Origin: Rhizobacter sp. Root404
GTDB taxonomy: Bacteria; Pseudomonadota; Gammaproteobacteria; Burkholderiales; Burkholderiaceae_C
Direction of reading: 5' to 3'
Length of the DNA stretch: 64,000 bases
Assembly: GCF_001425865.1 (NCBI RefSeq)
Contig: NZ_LMDS01000006.1
Coordinates: forward strand, 273,088 to 337,087
Positions 1-8,022 of this stretch are shown here, piece by piece. The notes beneath the pieces are model-generated. The model was not told where the DNA came from. It saw only the letters and a list, made by a program, of their open reading frames with translations, and made no database searches. The translations under genes were made by a program, and so were the position numbers. Each line of letters starts with the position of its first letter. Position 1 is the stretch's first letter.

Positions 1-567
1 GTGCGGGTGTTCGACCAGGGCCTCGACGCGTCCAACCTCGACGCGTTCCTCGCCGACGGCGACGCCTACCTCGACGGGCTGGACTTCTTCGCGCTCGACA
101 TCCGGCGCCAGGTCTTCGCGCGCTGCGCGGCGATGGGCATGCCGGCGACCACGGTAGCGCCGCTCGGCATGGGTGCGGCGCTGCTGAACTTCGTGCCCGG
201 CGGCATGAGCTTCGACGACTACTTCCGGCTCGAGGACCAGACCGACGACGAGCAGGCGCTGCGCTTCCTGGTCGGCCTGTCGCCGGCAATGCTGCAGCTG
301 CGCTACCTGGTCGACCCGTCCCGTGTCGACCTCGCACGCCGCCGCGGCCCGTCGACCGTCATCGCGGTGCAGTTGTGCAGTGGCCTGGCCGCGGCGCAGG
401 TGATCAAGCTCGTGCTGGGCCGCGGCCCGGTCGTCGCCGCGCCGCGCGGCCTGCATTTCGACGCCTACCGCAACCGGCTCAAGCACACCTGGCGGCCGGG
501 CGGCAACGGCAACCCCATGCAGCGCTTGCTGATGAACGTGGCGCGGCGCCGCCTGAGCGCGCGATGA
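1..567 (+). CDS. ThiF/E1-like adenylyltransferase family protein, C-terminal part
   Basis: This is the C-terminal portion of a protein of the ThiF/MoeB/E1 superfamily, which adenylates the C-terminus of ubiquitin-like or sulfur-carrier proteins. The visible signature is the aspartate-rich stretch ending in DGLDFFALDIRR, followed by a segment (ATTVAPLGMGAALLNF) typical of the second half of the Rossmann fold. The nucleotide-binding GxGxxG part would lie before the window. The GTG at base 1 is therefore probably an internal valine and the gene is cut by the window edge. It overlaps the next gene by an ATGA junction, so the two are translationally coupled. A ThiF-like protein beside a nitroreductase recurs in bacteria, but the substrate is unknown. 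The superfamily call is fairly firm; the reaction is inference. Confidence 0.7.
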   Translation: MRVFDQGLDASNLDAFLADGDAYLDGLDFFALDIRRQVFARCAAMGMPATTVAPLGMGAALLNFVPGGMSFDDYFRLEDQTDDEQALRFLVGLSPAMLQLRYLVDPSRVDLARRRGPSTVIAVQLCSGLAAAQVIKLVLGRGPVVAAPRGLHFDAYRNRLKHTWRPGGNGNPMQRLLMNVARRRLSAR

Positions 568-1655
568 GGCCCGCGGACAAGACGCTGCGCGACCTCCTCG
601 CGGCCGGCCTGCTGGCGCCATCCGCGGAGAACAGGCACGACCTGCGGTTCGTCGTCGAGCACGACCGGGTCGCCCTGGTGCCGACCGAGCGCGCGAGCTG
701 GGCGGCGGCGCCGCACCGCGAGCTGCTCACGCTGATGTCGTTCGGTGCGATCGTCGAGAACATCGCGTTGGTGTCCGCGCGGCACGGACTGCTGCTCGAG
801 CCCGCGCTGTCGCTGCAGGCGCGCGACGGCGCCGCCGTGCTGCTGCGCTGGCGCGAGCGGCCGGCGTCGATCGGGGCGCTCGATCCGCTGGCCGACGCAG
901 TCGCGCTGCGCCACACCAACCGCCGGTTCTACGCGCGTGCGCCGGTCGAGTCGGCCACGCTCGCGGCGCTGTCCCAGGCGGCGGGTGGCGTGGACGGCGC
1001 GCGTGTCCACTGGCTGGTCGCACCGGACGAACGCCGCCGCGCATTGCGCGCGATCCGCCTCGCCGAGACCGAGCGCTTCAAGCGCCGCGCGCTGCACGCC
1101 GAACTGTTCGGCGCGGTGCGCTTCGAGGCCGGCTGGCAGGGCACGCTGCCGGAGTGGCTGGCACCGGCGACGCTCGAAGTGGAGCCGCCGGCCCGGCCGA
1201 TGTTCGGCGCGATGCGCCACTGGCGCGCGATGCGCGCCGCCGCGTGGGTCGGCGCGCCGGCGATGCTCGGGCTGCGCGCCGGCTACCTGCCCGCGGCGCT
1301 GTCGCCGCACCTGGGCATCGTGCTCGCGCGCGGCGGCGACGACGCGACCACGGCGTTCAGCGCCGGCCGCGCATTCCAGCGGCTGTGGCTCGCCGCGGCA
1401 GCCGCCGGCCTGGCACTGCAGCCGATGGCCGCCGCGACGGCATTGGCACGCCAGCATGCCGGCGGCGACTGGGTCTCGGCACCGGTGCAGCAGGAGCTGA
1501 AGCGACTGCTGGCCACGCTCGGCCCGGCGGCGGGCGAGCAGCCGCAGATGCTGTTCCGGCTCGGTCGGGCGCGCGCGCCGTCGGCCGTGGCCGGGCGTCG
1601 GCCGCTCGACGACTACCTCGAAGGCGAGGTCGTGTCGTCCCCGTCGCCGCCCTGA
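564..1655 (+). CDS. Nitroreductase-family flavoprotein
   Basis: The 363-residue product resembles FMN-dependent nitroreductase-fold proteins. It begins MRPADKTLRDLLAAGLLAPSAENRHDLRF, where the AGLLAPSAENRH segment matches the N-terminal FMN-contact helix (consensus APSxxNxQ). RHTNRRFY and a C-terminal AFQRLWLAAAAAGLALQPM helix follow, as in the family. It is longer than the usual 200-residue enzymes and resembles the large forms coupled to ThiF-like proteins. The ATG start overlaps the upstream stop (ATGA), giving a two-gene operon. Its 3' end overlaps the converging flavin reductase gene by about 43 bases. The reaction is not known; substrate modification together with the ThiF partner is inference. 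Confidence 0.75.
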   Translation: MRPADKTLRDLLAAGLLAPSAENRHDLRFVVEHDRVALVPTERASWAAAPHRELLTLMSFGAIVENIALVSARHGLLLEPALSLQARDGAAVLLRWRERPASIGALDPLADAVALRHTNRRFYARAPVESATLAALSQAAGGVDGARVHWLVAPDERRRALRAIRLAETERFKRRALHAELFGAVRFEAGWQGTLPEWLAPATLEVEPPARPMFGAMRHWRAMRAAAWVGAPAMLGLRAGYLPAALSPHLGIVLARGGDDATTAFSAGRAFQRLWLAAAAAGLALQPMAAATALARQHAGGDWVSAPVQQELKRLLATLGPAAGEQPQMLFRLGRARAPSAVAGRRPLDDYLEGEVVSSPSPP

Positions 1656-2161
1656 ATCGGCAGCTCGGTGAAGTAGCGGCCGCCGTGGAAGATCAGCGGC
1701 TGCGCGTCGGCCCGGTGCGCGCAGCGCTCGACCTCGCCGACGAAGATGACGTGGTCGCCCTCTTCGTAGCGGCTGCGGTTGAAGCACTCGAACACCGCCG
1801 CCGAGCCGGCGAGGATCGGCGCGCCGCCCGCCCCCTCGCTGAACGCCACGCCCTCGAAGCGCCTCGCCGACTTGCTGGCGAAGCGCTCGGCCAGCGCGTG
1901 CTGGTCCGCCGCGAGGATGTTGATCGCGTAATGCGAGCCGCGCTCGAAGTGCGGCATCGAGCCGGCGCTGCGGGCGAGGCTCCACAACACCAGCGGCGGC
2001 GCGAGCGAGACAGAGTTGAACGAGTTCGCGGTCAGCCCGACCGGCGCGCCGTCGGCGCCGCGCGCGGTGACGATCGTCACGCCGGTCGCGAACATGCCGA
2101 GCGCGGCGCGGAAGTCGCGGGCCGAGAAGCTGGGCGCCACGGCGCGGAGCGGGGGAGTCAT
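1613..2161 (-). CDS. Flavin reductase-like FMN-binding split-barrel protein
   Basis: The 182-residue product has the flavin reductase-like fold. The N-terminal DFRAALGMFATGVTIVTA motif and the following GLTANSFNSVSLAPPLVLWSL are diagnostic of NAD(P)H:flavin oxidoreductase components of two-component monooxygenases and relatives such as HpaC. GDHVIFVGEVE completes the barrel. I chose the ATG giving MTPPLRAVAPSFSARDF because upstream in-frame residues are low complexity and unlike the family. No monooxygenase partner is adjacent, so the physiological partner is unknown. Its end overlaps the end of the converging nitroreductase gene. Confidence 0.85.
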   Translation of the reverse strand: MTPPLRAVAPSFSARDFRAALGMFATGVTIVTARGADGAPVGLTANSFNSVSLAPPLVLWSLARSAGSMPHFERGSHYAINILAADQHALAERFASKSARRFEGVAFSEGAGGAPILAGSAAVFECFNRSRYEEGDHVIFVGEVERCAHRADAQPLIFHGGRYFTELPIQGGDGDDTTSPSR

Positions 2162-2342
2162 GCATCGCATTGTCCGGGATTCGCCGCCGTCCGGCCGGCC
2201 TACACTTTGGCGCATGGACCCCCTGGCGCCCCCCCTGCCGACCGCGGCCTCCGGCAACGACCGCGCCTTCCGCGCGCAGGCCGTCGGCGAAGGCTCGATC
2301 CGGCCGACGGAATAAGCCACCGCCGCCGCGCGTACACCGATC

Positions 2343-2879
2343 GTGGACGCCCCCGCCGCCTTTCGCCAGCAGCTGCTCGGAGCGATCCCGCGCCTGCGGC
2401 GCTACGCGCGCTCACTGGTGTTCGACACCCACGCCGCCGACGACCTGGTGCAGACCGCGCTGGAGCGCGCGCTCGCCCACTGGCACCAGTTCGACCAGCA
2501 GCGCGACATCCTGGTCTGGACCCTCAGCATCGCGCACAACGCCTACATGGACGACCGCCGCCGCCACGCGCGCCTGCCGATCGCCGAGCCGCACGATGCA
2601 AGCGCCGCCGGGCTGGACGAGCGCCATGCCGCCGAGACGCCGGACATCGGCTTGCGGCTCGACCTGATCGCCGCGCTGAAGCAATTGCCGGTCGAGCAGC
2701 GTGAGCCGCTGCTGCTGGTCACGCTCGAACAACTCTCCTACGCCGAATGCGCCGAGCTGCTGCGCATCCCGATCGGCACCGTGATGTCGCGCATCTCGCG
2801 CGGGCGGGTCGCGCTGCGCGCGTTGCTCGACGGGCGTGCGCCGCATGCCACCGCGCCCGGCCTGCGCCGCGTCGTCTGA
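2343..2879 (+). CDS. ECF-type RNA polymerase sigma factor
   Basis: The 178-residue protein has the two-domain layout of an extracytoplasmic-function sigma factor. Region 2 is seen at DDLVQTALERALAHWHQFD, which binds core polymerase and the -10 element. Region 4 is the C-terminal helix-turn-helix (LSYAECAELLRIPIGTVMSRISRGRVALR). The start is a GTG. The next gene, 25 bases downstream, encodes a membrane anti-sigma-like protein, the standard partner arrangement. The inducing signal and target promoters cannot be read here. Confidence 0.9.
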   Translation: MDAPAAFRQQLLGAIPRLRRYARSLVFDTHAADDLVQTALERALAHWHQFDQQRDILVWTLSIAHNAYMDDRRRHARLPIAEPHDASAAGLDERHAAETPDIGLRLDLIAALKQLPVEQREPLLLVTLEQLSYAECAELLRIPIGTVMSRISRGRVALRALLDGRAPHATAPGLRRVV

Positions 2880-2904
2880 CGCCGCGCGCCTCGAACGAAC
2901 CACC

Positions 2905-3753
2905 ATGACCTCCGCCCCGATCGACGACCTCACGCTGCACGCCTGGCTCGACGGCGAACTCCCGCCCGAGCGCCACGCCGAGGTCGAGGCGTGGTTGCAG
3001 GCGCACCCCGAGGACGCCGCGCGCGTGCGCCTGTGGGCCGCCGACCGCGAACTGATGCGCACGCGACTCGGTGCCGTGCTCGACGAACCGGTGCCACCCG
3101 CGCTGGAACAGGTGGTGTGGCGCCGCGGTGAGCGCGGCCGAGTGCTCGGCGCGGGCTGGCAGCGCTGGGCCGCGGCTTCCGCGGTGTTCGCGTTCGGCGG
3201 CTTGCTGGGCGCAGGGGCGATGTGGCGCGTGCAGGCGACCGGCCAGCCGCTCGCCGCCGCGGGGGCCGGCGAGCCGGCCTGGGTCAAGCGCGCGGCGGTC
3301 GCGCATGCGGTCTACGTGCCCGAGGTGCGCCACCCGGTCGAGGTCAAGGCGCAGGAGGAGCACCTCAGCCGCTGGCTGACGCGGCGACTCGACGTGCCGG
3401 TGAAGTTGTTCGACCTGCGCGCGCAAGGCTTCGAGCTGGTCGGCGGCCGCTTGCTGCCGGACTCGTCCGGGCCGAGCGCCCAGCTGATGTACGAGCGGAT
3501 GGCGGCGCCGGCCGCGTCGGGTGTCGCCGCCAAGCCGCTGCGGGTGACCGTCTACCTGCGCAAGCCCGATCGCGACACCCCGGCCGCGTTCCGCTACGAG
3601 CAGCAGGGCGCGCTCGGGATGTTCTACTGGGTCGAAGGCGCGAGCCCGCAGGGCGGCCCGGTCGGCTACGCGCTGGTCGGCGAGTTGCCGCGCGCGCAGT
3701 TGCTGGCGATGGCCGAGGCGATCTACCGGCAAGGCGCTGCGCCGACCAGGTGA
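2905..3753 (+). CDS. Membrane-anchored anti-sigma factor
   Basis: The 282-residue protein is the likely regulator of the preceding ECF sigma factor. Residues 8-50 (LTLHAWLDGELPPERHAEVEAW) match the cytoplasmic anti-sigma domain of FecR/RsiW-like proteins, without a CHCC zinc motif. A single transmembrane helix spans about residues 89-107. The remaining 175 residues would be periplasmic and resemble the sensor part of transmembrane anti-sigma proteins, with RVTVYLRKP and a YALVGELPRAQL end. I chose the ATG reading MTSAPIDD because the anti-sigma domain begins there. The ligand or proteolytic trigger is unknown. Confidence 0.85.
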   Translation: MTSAPIDDLTLHAWLDGELPPERHAEVEAWLQAHPEDAARVRLWAADRELMRTRLGAVLDEPVPPALEQVVWRRGERGRVLGAGWQRWAAASAVFAFGGLLGAGAMWRVQATGQPLAAAGAGEPAWVKRAAVAHAVYVPEVRHPVEVKAQEEHLSRWLTRRLDVPVKLFDLRAQGFELVGGRLLPDSSGPSAQLMYERMAAPAASGVAAKPLRVTVYLRKPDRDTPAAFRYEQQGALGMFYWVEGASPQGGPVGYALVGELPRAQLLAMAEAIYRQGAAPTR

Positions 3754-3772
3754 GGCGGGCGAGAATCGCCCG

Positions 3773-4567
3773 ATGACGACAAGCCCCGACCCCTGGCCCG
3801 CCCGGCCGGTCGCGCCGGAGGACCTGGCCGCGATCACCACCGCCCAATGGCGCGCCGTGCTCGACGGTGCGCCGGACCAGGCCGCCGGCTGGGTCACCGC
3901 CGCCGCCCGGCTCGGGCACGCCGAAGCGCAGGCCATGCTGGGGCAATGGTGTCTCGACGGCCACGGCGTCGTGCGCGACCCGGCGCAGGCGCTGCACTGG
4001 TTCCTGCGCGCGGCGCACCAGGGCCACGCGATGGCGATGAACATGGCGGGCCGCTGCCATGAGCAAGGTTGGGGCACGCCCGCCGATGCCGGCAAGGCGG
4101 TGCACTGGTACCGGCTGGCGGCGCGGACGAACCTGCCGCAGGCCCAGTACAACCTCGCGAACCTGCTGGCCGCGGGCCAGGGCGTCAAGCGCGATCACGC
4201 GCAAGCGTTCGGGCTGTACCGGGACGCGGCCGACCAGGGCTACGCGAAGGCGTTCGCGAAGCTCGGGCGGTATTTCGAGGATGGTGTGGTCGTGCCGCGA
4301 GACCCGCAGAAGGCACGCGATTGCTACCGCCGCGGCGCCGAAGGTGGCGACTTTCGCGGCCAGTTCTGCCACGCCGGCATGCTGGCCGAGGACGGCCGGC
4401 ACGACGAGGCCCTGCGCTGGCTGGCCCAGGTGCCCGAGACCGCGACGCCGCGTTATCTCGAGCAGGCCGGCACGCTGCTGCTGCAGTCGCCGCACGGCGC
4501 GATCCGCGCCGTGGGCGAGCGCATGCTGGCGAAGCTCAGGCCGCCGGCTTGCGGCGACGCGCCATGA
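3773..4567 (+). CDS. Sel1-repeat (TPR-like) protein
   Basis: The 264-residue protein contains about five Sel1-type repeats, each with an AxxxLGxxYxxGxGVxxDxxxAxxWxxxAA pattern. A clear unit is AMLGQWCLDGHGVVRDPAQ; others contain GWGTPADAGKAVHWYRLAA and GVKRDHAQAFGLYRDAA. Such repeats form alpha-solenoids that scaffold protein contacts, often in signalling. No signal peptide is visible. It starts 19 bases after the anti-sigma gene and is probably co-transcribed with it. Its 3' end overlaps the converging PEP-CTERM gene by 32 bases. The partner is unknown. Confidence 0.85.
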   Translation: MTTSPDPWPARPVAPEDLAAITTAQWRAVLDGAPDQAAGWVTAAARLGHAEAQAMLGQWCLDGHGVVRDPAQALHWFLRAAHQGHAMAMNMAGRCHEQGWGTPADAGKAVHWYRLAARTNLPQAQYNLANLLAAGQGVKRDHAQAFGLYRDAADQGYAKAFAKLGRYFEDGVVVPRDPQKARDCYRRGAEGGDFRGQFCHAGMLAEDGRHDEALRWLAQVPETATPRYLEQAGTLLLQSPHGAIRAVGERMLAKLRPPACGDAP

Positions 4568-5117
4568 AGCCGATGGCGCCCATGCCGGCGAGCATCAGCG
4601 CGTAGGTCTGCGGCTCCGGAACGGCCGGCACGTTGGTGAACAGCGAGGCGTGCGACAGGCCGAGACCGCTGGTGTTGGCCAGGTTCACGGTGTAGGCCAG
4701 GTTACCGGCTGCGACGCCGTCGGCGAAGTAGTACGCGGACCAGGCCTGGCCCAGCTTCAGCGTCAGCACCAGCGGGCCGGTGAAGGCTTGCGCGAAGGTC
4801 ACGTAGCCGCCGCTGTTCGACAGGCCGACCGCGTCGATGAACGAGGTGGTCGTGCCGACGGCCGAGTTGTTGTCCTTGTACTGGATGCTGAAGGGCGCGC
4901 CCCAGCCTTCGGCGGCGATGATCGCGTTGACTTGCGTCAGGTCGTCGTTCGGCGGCGGTGCGATCGAGCCGTAGCAGTCGCTCGCGCCGGCCGAGAAGGT
5001 CACGGCACCGCAGGCCCAGCCACCGTCCGCGACAGGGGCGGCGGCGAAGCTGGAGGCCGAAGCGGCGAGGGTCGAAGCGGCGACAAGGGCGCCGAGCAGG
5101 TTGCGTGAAAAGTTCAT
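4536..5117 (-). CDS. PEP-CTERM sorting-domain protein
   Basis: The 193-residue protein has an N-terminal signal peptide (MNFSRNLLGALVAASTLAASASSFAAA). It ends with a textbook PEP-CTERM signal: VPEPQTY, a hydrophobic helix, then the basic cluster RRRK. In the family this tail is recognised by exosortase, and the proteins are exported and often tied to exopolysaccharide. No exosortase gene lies in this window. The middle (about 135 residues, two cysteines near the N-terminus, many Gly/Thr/Asn) is a secreted beta-rich domain I do not recognise. The start is supported by a purine-rich AAAGGGAAA just upstream. Confidence 0.88.
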   Translation of the reverse strand: MNFSRNLLGALVAASTLAASASSFAAAPVADGGWACGAVTFSAGASDCYGSIAPPPNDDLTQVNAIIAAEGWGAPFSIQYKDNNSAVGTTTSFIDAVGLSNSGGYVTFAQAFTGPLVLTLKLGQAWSAYYFADGVAAGNLAYTVNLANTSGLGLSHASLFTNVPAVPEPQTYALMLAGMGAIGFMARRRKPAA

Positions 5118-5459
5118 GTGGTTTCCCTTTGGTTGGCTGTTGGAGTCGCCCCTGGCGGGTGGGTGATAGCCAAGCGATTCGACTGAAGGAAGTGTGTGTT
5201 CGAGACACAAATGGACACACCCCCGAGCCGCGGGGGCCGCAACGGTCGATCCGAGAACTGCTTCTCGTTTTGACGGCTCATCGGCCTCAGTCGATCGAAT
5301 TGGTGCGAATCCGATCGGTGCGCAAACAACAAAGCATTGACGAAGACGCGGCGCGCCGGTTCGAGACACGAACGCCGCGCCCGGAACCCGCCGTCGCATA
5401 AGCTACGGCCCACCGCCGCCGGCGCCCGCGCCGCCCCTCCCTCACTTCTCCGTGCCGTC
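5118..5459. other. Divergent intergenic region with a repeated palindrome
   Basis: The 342 bases between the PEP-CTERM gene and the AmpG-like gene hold no convincing coding sequence. GTTCGAGACAC occurs twice, 164 bases apart, each time in the centre of a short palindrome: TGTGT-TCGAG-ACACA at 5195-5209 and GTTCG-AGACA-CGAAC at 5359-5373. They could be operator sites for the two divergent genes. No strong -35/-10 pair was identified. Confidence 0.4.
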
Positions 5460-7052
5460 TTGGACTCTTCCAGCAGCGTTCACCCGCGCCCGCGCTTCAG
5501 CGCCGCCACCGCCTACCGGCTCGTCGTCGTCACGGCGCTCGGCTTCGCGTCGGGCCTGCCGCTGGCGCTCACCGGGCAGGCGATGCAGGCCTGGCTCAGC
5601 GTCTCGGGCGTCGACATCGCGACGATCGGCTTCCTGAGCCTCGTTGGCCTGCCGTACACGTTCAAGTTCCTGTGGGCCCCGTTGATGGACCGCTTCGAGC
5701 TGCCGTGGCTCGGCCGGCGCCGCGGCTGGCTGGTGCTGACACAGCTCTTGCTGGCCGGCGCGCTGATGTGGATGGCCGCCACGTCGCCGAGCGGCGCGAC
5801 CCGCTTCTTCGCGCTGCTCGCGGTGCTGGTGGCGTTCCTGTCGGCGTCGCAGGACGTGGTGATCGACGCCTACCGCACCGATGCGCTGCACGCGAGCGAG
5901 CGCGGCCTGGGCTCGTCGCTGTTCGTGCTCGGCTACCGGGGCGCGATGATCGTCTCGGGCGGCATCGCGTTCATCTGGGTCGATCCGGCGCAGGGCGGGG
6001 GCTGGACCTGGCCCGAGGTCTACCGCTTCATGGCCGGCGTGATGGTCGGCGCGGCGGTGCTGTCGGCTGTCGCGCTGCCGCGCCTGCCGCTCGCGCTGGT
6101 GCCGTCCAGCGTGCCGCGGCGCGATCTGCTCGGCTTCCTCGCGGTGCTCGCGGCGGTGGCGGTCGGCGTGTTCCTGAGCGACCGGTTCGGCCCGCCGATC
6201 GCGAAGGCCCTGCTCGGCGGGTGGCTCGCGAGCGGTGCGATGCCGACGGCGTTGCAAGGCAAGTGGATCGACCTCGCGGCGCTGATGCTCGGCATCGCGT
6301 TCACGCTGCCGCTGGCGGCGTGGGCGGCGCGGGCCGCACGCTTCGAGACCTTGCTCGGCGGACTGCGCAGCTACTTCTCGCAGCCGGGCGCCGCGGCCTT
6401 CCTCGCCTTCATCGTGCTCTACAAGCTCGGCGACGCGTTCGCCGGCTCGCTGATGACGCCGTTCCTGCTCCAGGCGATGCAGTACAGCACCGCCGAGGTC
6501 GGGGTGGTCAACAAGGTGATCGGCTTGTGGCTGACGATCGGCGGCGCGTTGCTGGGGGGCGCGCTGATGCTCAAGCTGGGCCTGTGGCGCGCGCTGCTGC
6601 TGTTCGGCGTGCTGCAGATGGCGAGCAACCTCGGCTTCTGGTGGCTCGCCGTCAACGGGCGCGACGTGCTGCCGGGGCTGACGATCCCGGCCTTCGACTG
6701 GGGCTTCGTCAAGCTGCTGCACGCCACGCCTGTCGACGGTGGTCTGCTTCTGGTGATCGCGGCCGAGAACCTGTCCGGCGGCATGGGCACCGCGGCGTTC
6801 CTCGCGTTCCTGATGAGCCTGTGCAACCAGCGCTTCACCGCGACCCAGTTCGCGCTGCTCAGCGCGTTCGCGTCGGTCGGCCGGGTATGGGTCGGACCGC
6901 TGGCCGGCGTGCTGGCGGAGTCTATCGGCTGGCCGGTGTTCTTCCTCGTCTCGACCGTCGTTGCGCTGCCGGCCCTGGCCATGCTGTGGTGGCTGCGGGA
7001 TACCGTGCGTGCGCTCGAATACGATCCGGCGACAGCGCCGGCCGACGATTGA
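5460..7052 (+). CDS. AmpG-like major facilitator permease
   Basis: This multi-pass membrane protein (about 530 residues from the chosen start) resembles AmpG muropeptide permeases. Markers are GFASGLPLALTGQAMQAWLS in helix 1, LVGLPYTFKFLWAPLMDRF, the basic loop GRRRGW, and SASQDVVIDAYRTD. AmpG imports GlcNAc-anhydro-muropeptides for wall recycling; that role is carried over from the family. Start choice is uncertain: no in-frame ATG precedes the first helix, and the TTG chosen gives a short polar tail, with another TTG 123 bases earlier. A long insert between helices 6 and 7 makes it larger than the 491-residue E. coli protein. The next gene is a peptidase on the same strand. Confidence 0.8.
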   Translation: MDSSSSVHPRPRFSAATAYRLVVVTALGFASGLPLALTGQAMQAWLSVSGVDIATIGFLSLVGLPYTFKFLWAPLMDRFELPWLGRRRGWLVLTQLLLAGALMWMAATSPSGATRFFALLAVLVAFLSASQDVVIDAYRTDALHASERGLGSSLFVLGYRGAMIVSGGIAFIWVDPAQGGGWTWPEVYRFMAGVMVGAAVLSAVALPRLPLALVPSSVPRRDLLGFLAVLAAVAVGVFLSDRFGPPIAKALLGGWLASGAMPTALQGKWIDLAALMLGIAFTLPLAAWAARAARFETLLGGLRSYFSQPGAAAFLAFIVLYKLGDAFAGSLMTPFLLQAMQYSTAEVGVVNKVIGLWLTIGGALLGGALMLKLGLWRALLLFGVLQMASNLGFWWLAVNGRDVLPGLTIPAFDWGFVKLLHATPVDGGLLLVIAAENLSGGMGTAAFLAFLMSLCNQRFTATQFALLSAFASVGRVWVGPLAGVLAESIGWPVFFLVSTVVALPALAMLWWLRDTVRALEYDPATAPADD

Positions 7053-7107
7053 ATTGCCGACGCGCGACCCGACTTACACGCCGCATTCCGAGCATGGGCG
7101 AGAAACG

Positions 7108-7998
7108 ATGAACCAAGACACTTCCCTGCTGCACCACGTCGGCTGCAGCTGCGCTTTCCACGGCCGCCGGCTGTTCACCGGCGGCCTGCTGCTCGGCGGC
7201 GGCGCCACGCTGTTCGCGCTGCCGGCATGGGCGCGCGAGGGCGTCGATGTCGGTCCCCAGTCGAGCTTCAGCAAGCTGGTGTCGGCCGAGCAGATCGAGA
7301 AGGCGGCGCAGCAGAACTACCTGCAGCTGCTGCAGCAGGCGAACACGAAGGGCGCGGTCGCCAGCCCCTCGCACCCGCAGCTCACCCGCTTGCGCGCGAT
7401 CGCGCAGCGGCTGATCCCGTACACCTACGAGTGGAACGAGCGTGCGCGCCAGTGGCGCTGGGAAGTCAACCTGATCAACAGCCCGCAGATCAACGCGTTT
7501 TGCATGCCGGGCGGCAAGATCGCGTTCTTCACCGGCATCCTCGAGAAGCTCAAGCTCACCGACGACGAGGTCGCGATGATCATGGGCCACGAGATGACTC
7601 ACGCGCTGCGCGAGCACGCCCGCGAGCGCATGGGCAAGAACGCCGCAACCCAGGGCGCGATCGAGATCGGCGCGGCGATCTTCGGCCTCGGCAACGGCGG
7701 ACGCTACCTGGCCGGCATGGGCGGGCAGCTGCTGACGCTCAAGTTCGGTCGCGACGACGAATCCGAGGCCGACCTGGTCGGCATGGAACTCGCCGCCCGC
7801 GCCGGCTACGACCCGCACGCCGGCGTGACGCTGTGGCAGAAGATGGCCGCCGCCAGCAAGGGAGCGCCGCCGCAGTGGATGTCGACCCATCCGTCCGGCC
7901 CGACGCGCATCCGCGACATCGAGCGGAGCCTTCCCAAAGTCGAGCCGCTCTATGCCCGGGCGGGAAAGCCCGCGCAGCGGTTCGACACCGCGCGCTGA
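7108..7998 (+). CDS. M48-family zinc metallopeptidase, exported
   Basis: The 296-residue protein carries the M48 zinc motif HEMTH (His161, Glu162, His165) and a downstream ESEAD segment providing the third metal ligand. The N-terminus reads GRRLFTGGLLLGGGATLFALPAWA, a signal peptide with a twin-arginine-like RR, so Tat or Sec export to the periplasm is likely. It resembles the small single-domain LoiP/YcaL-type periplasmic peptidases involved in envelope quality control. The start ATG lies 55 bases after the permease stop, so co-transcription is possible. The substrate is unknown. Confidence 0.88.
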   Translation: MNQDTSLLHHVGCSCAFHGRRLFTGGLLLGGGATLFALPAWAREGVDVGPQSSFSKLVSAEQIEKAAQQNYLQLLQQANTKGAVASPSHPQLTRLRAIAQRLIPYTYEWNERARQWRWEVNLINSPQINAFCMPGGKIAFFTGILEKLKLTDDEVAMIMGHEMTHALREHARERMGKNAATQGAIEIGAAIFGLGNGGRYLAGMGGQLLTLKFGRDDESEADLVGMELAARAGYDPHAGVTLWQKMAAASKGAPPQWMSTHPSGPTRIRDIERSLPKVEPLYARAGKPAQRFDTAR

Positions 7999-8022
7999 CC
8001 CATCGGCGGCTTCTGCGCGCGT

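Noticed and set aside
5337..5459. Longer N-terminus for the AmpG-like permease
   Set aside because: The extra 41 residues (TKTRRAGSRHERRARNPPSH and on) are Arg/Pro-rich, absent from the family and begin at another TTG without a ribosome site.
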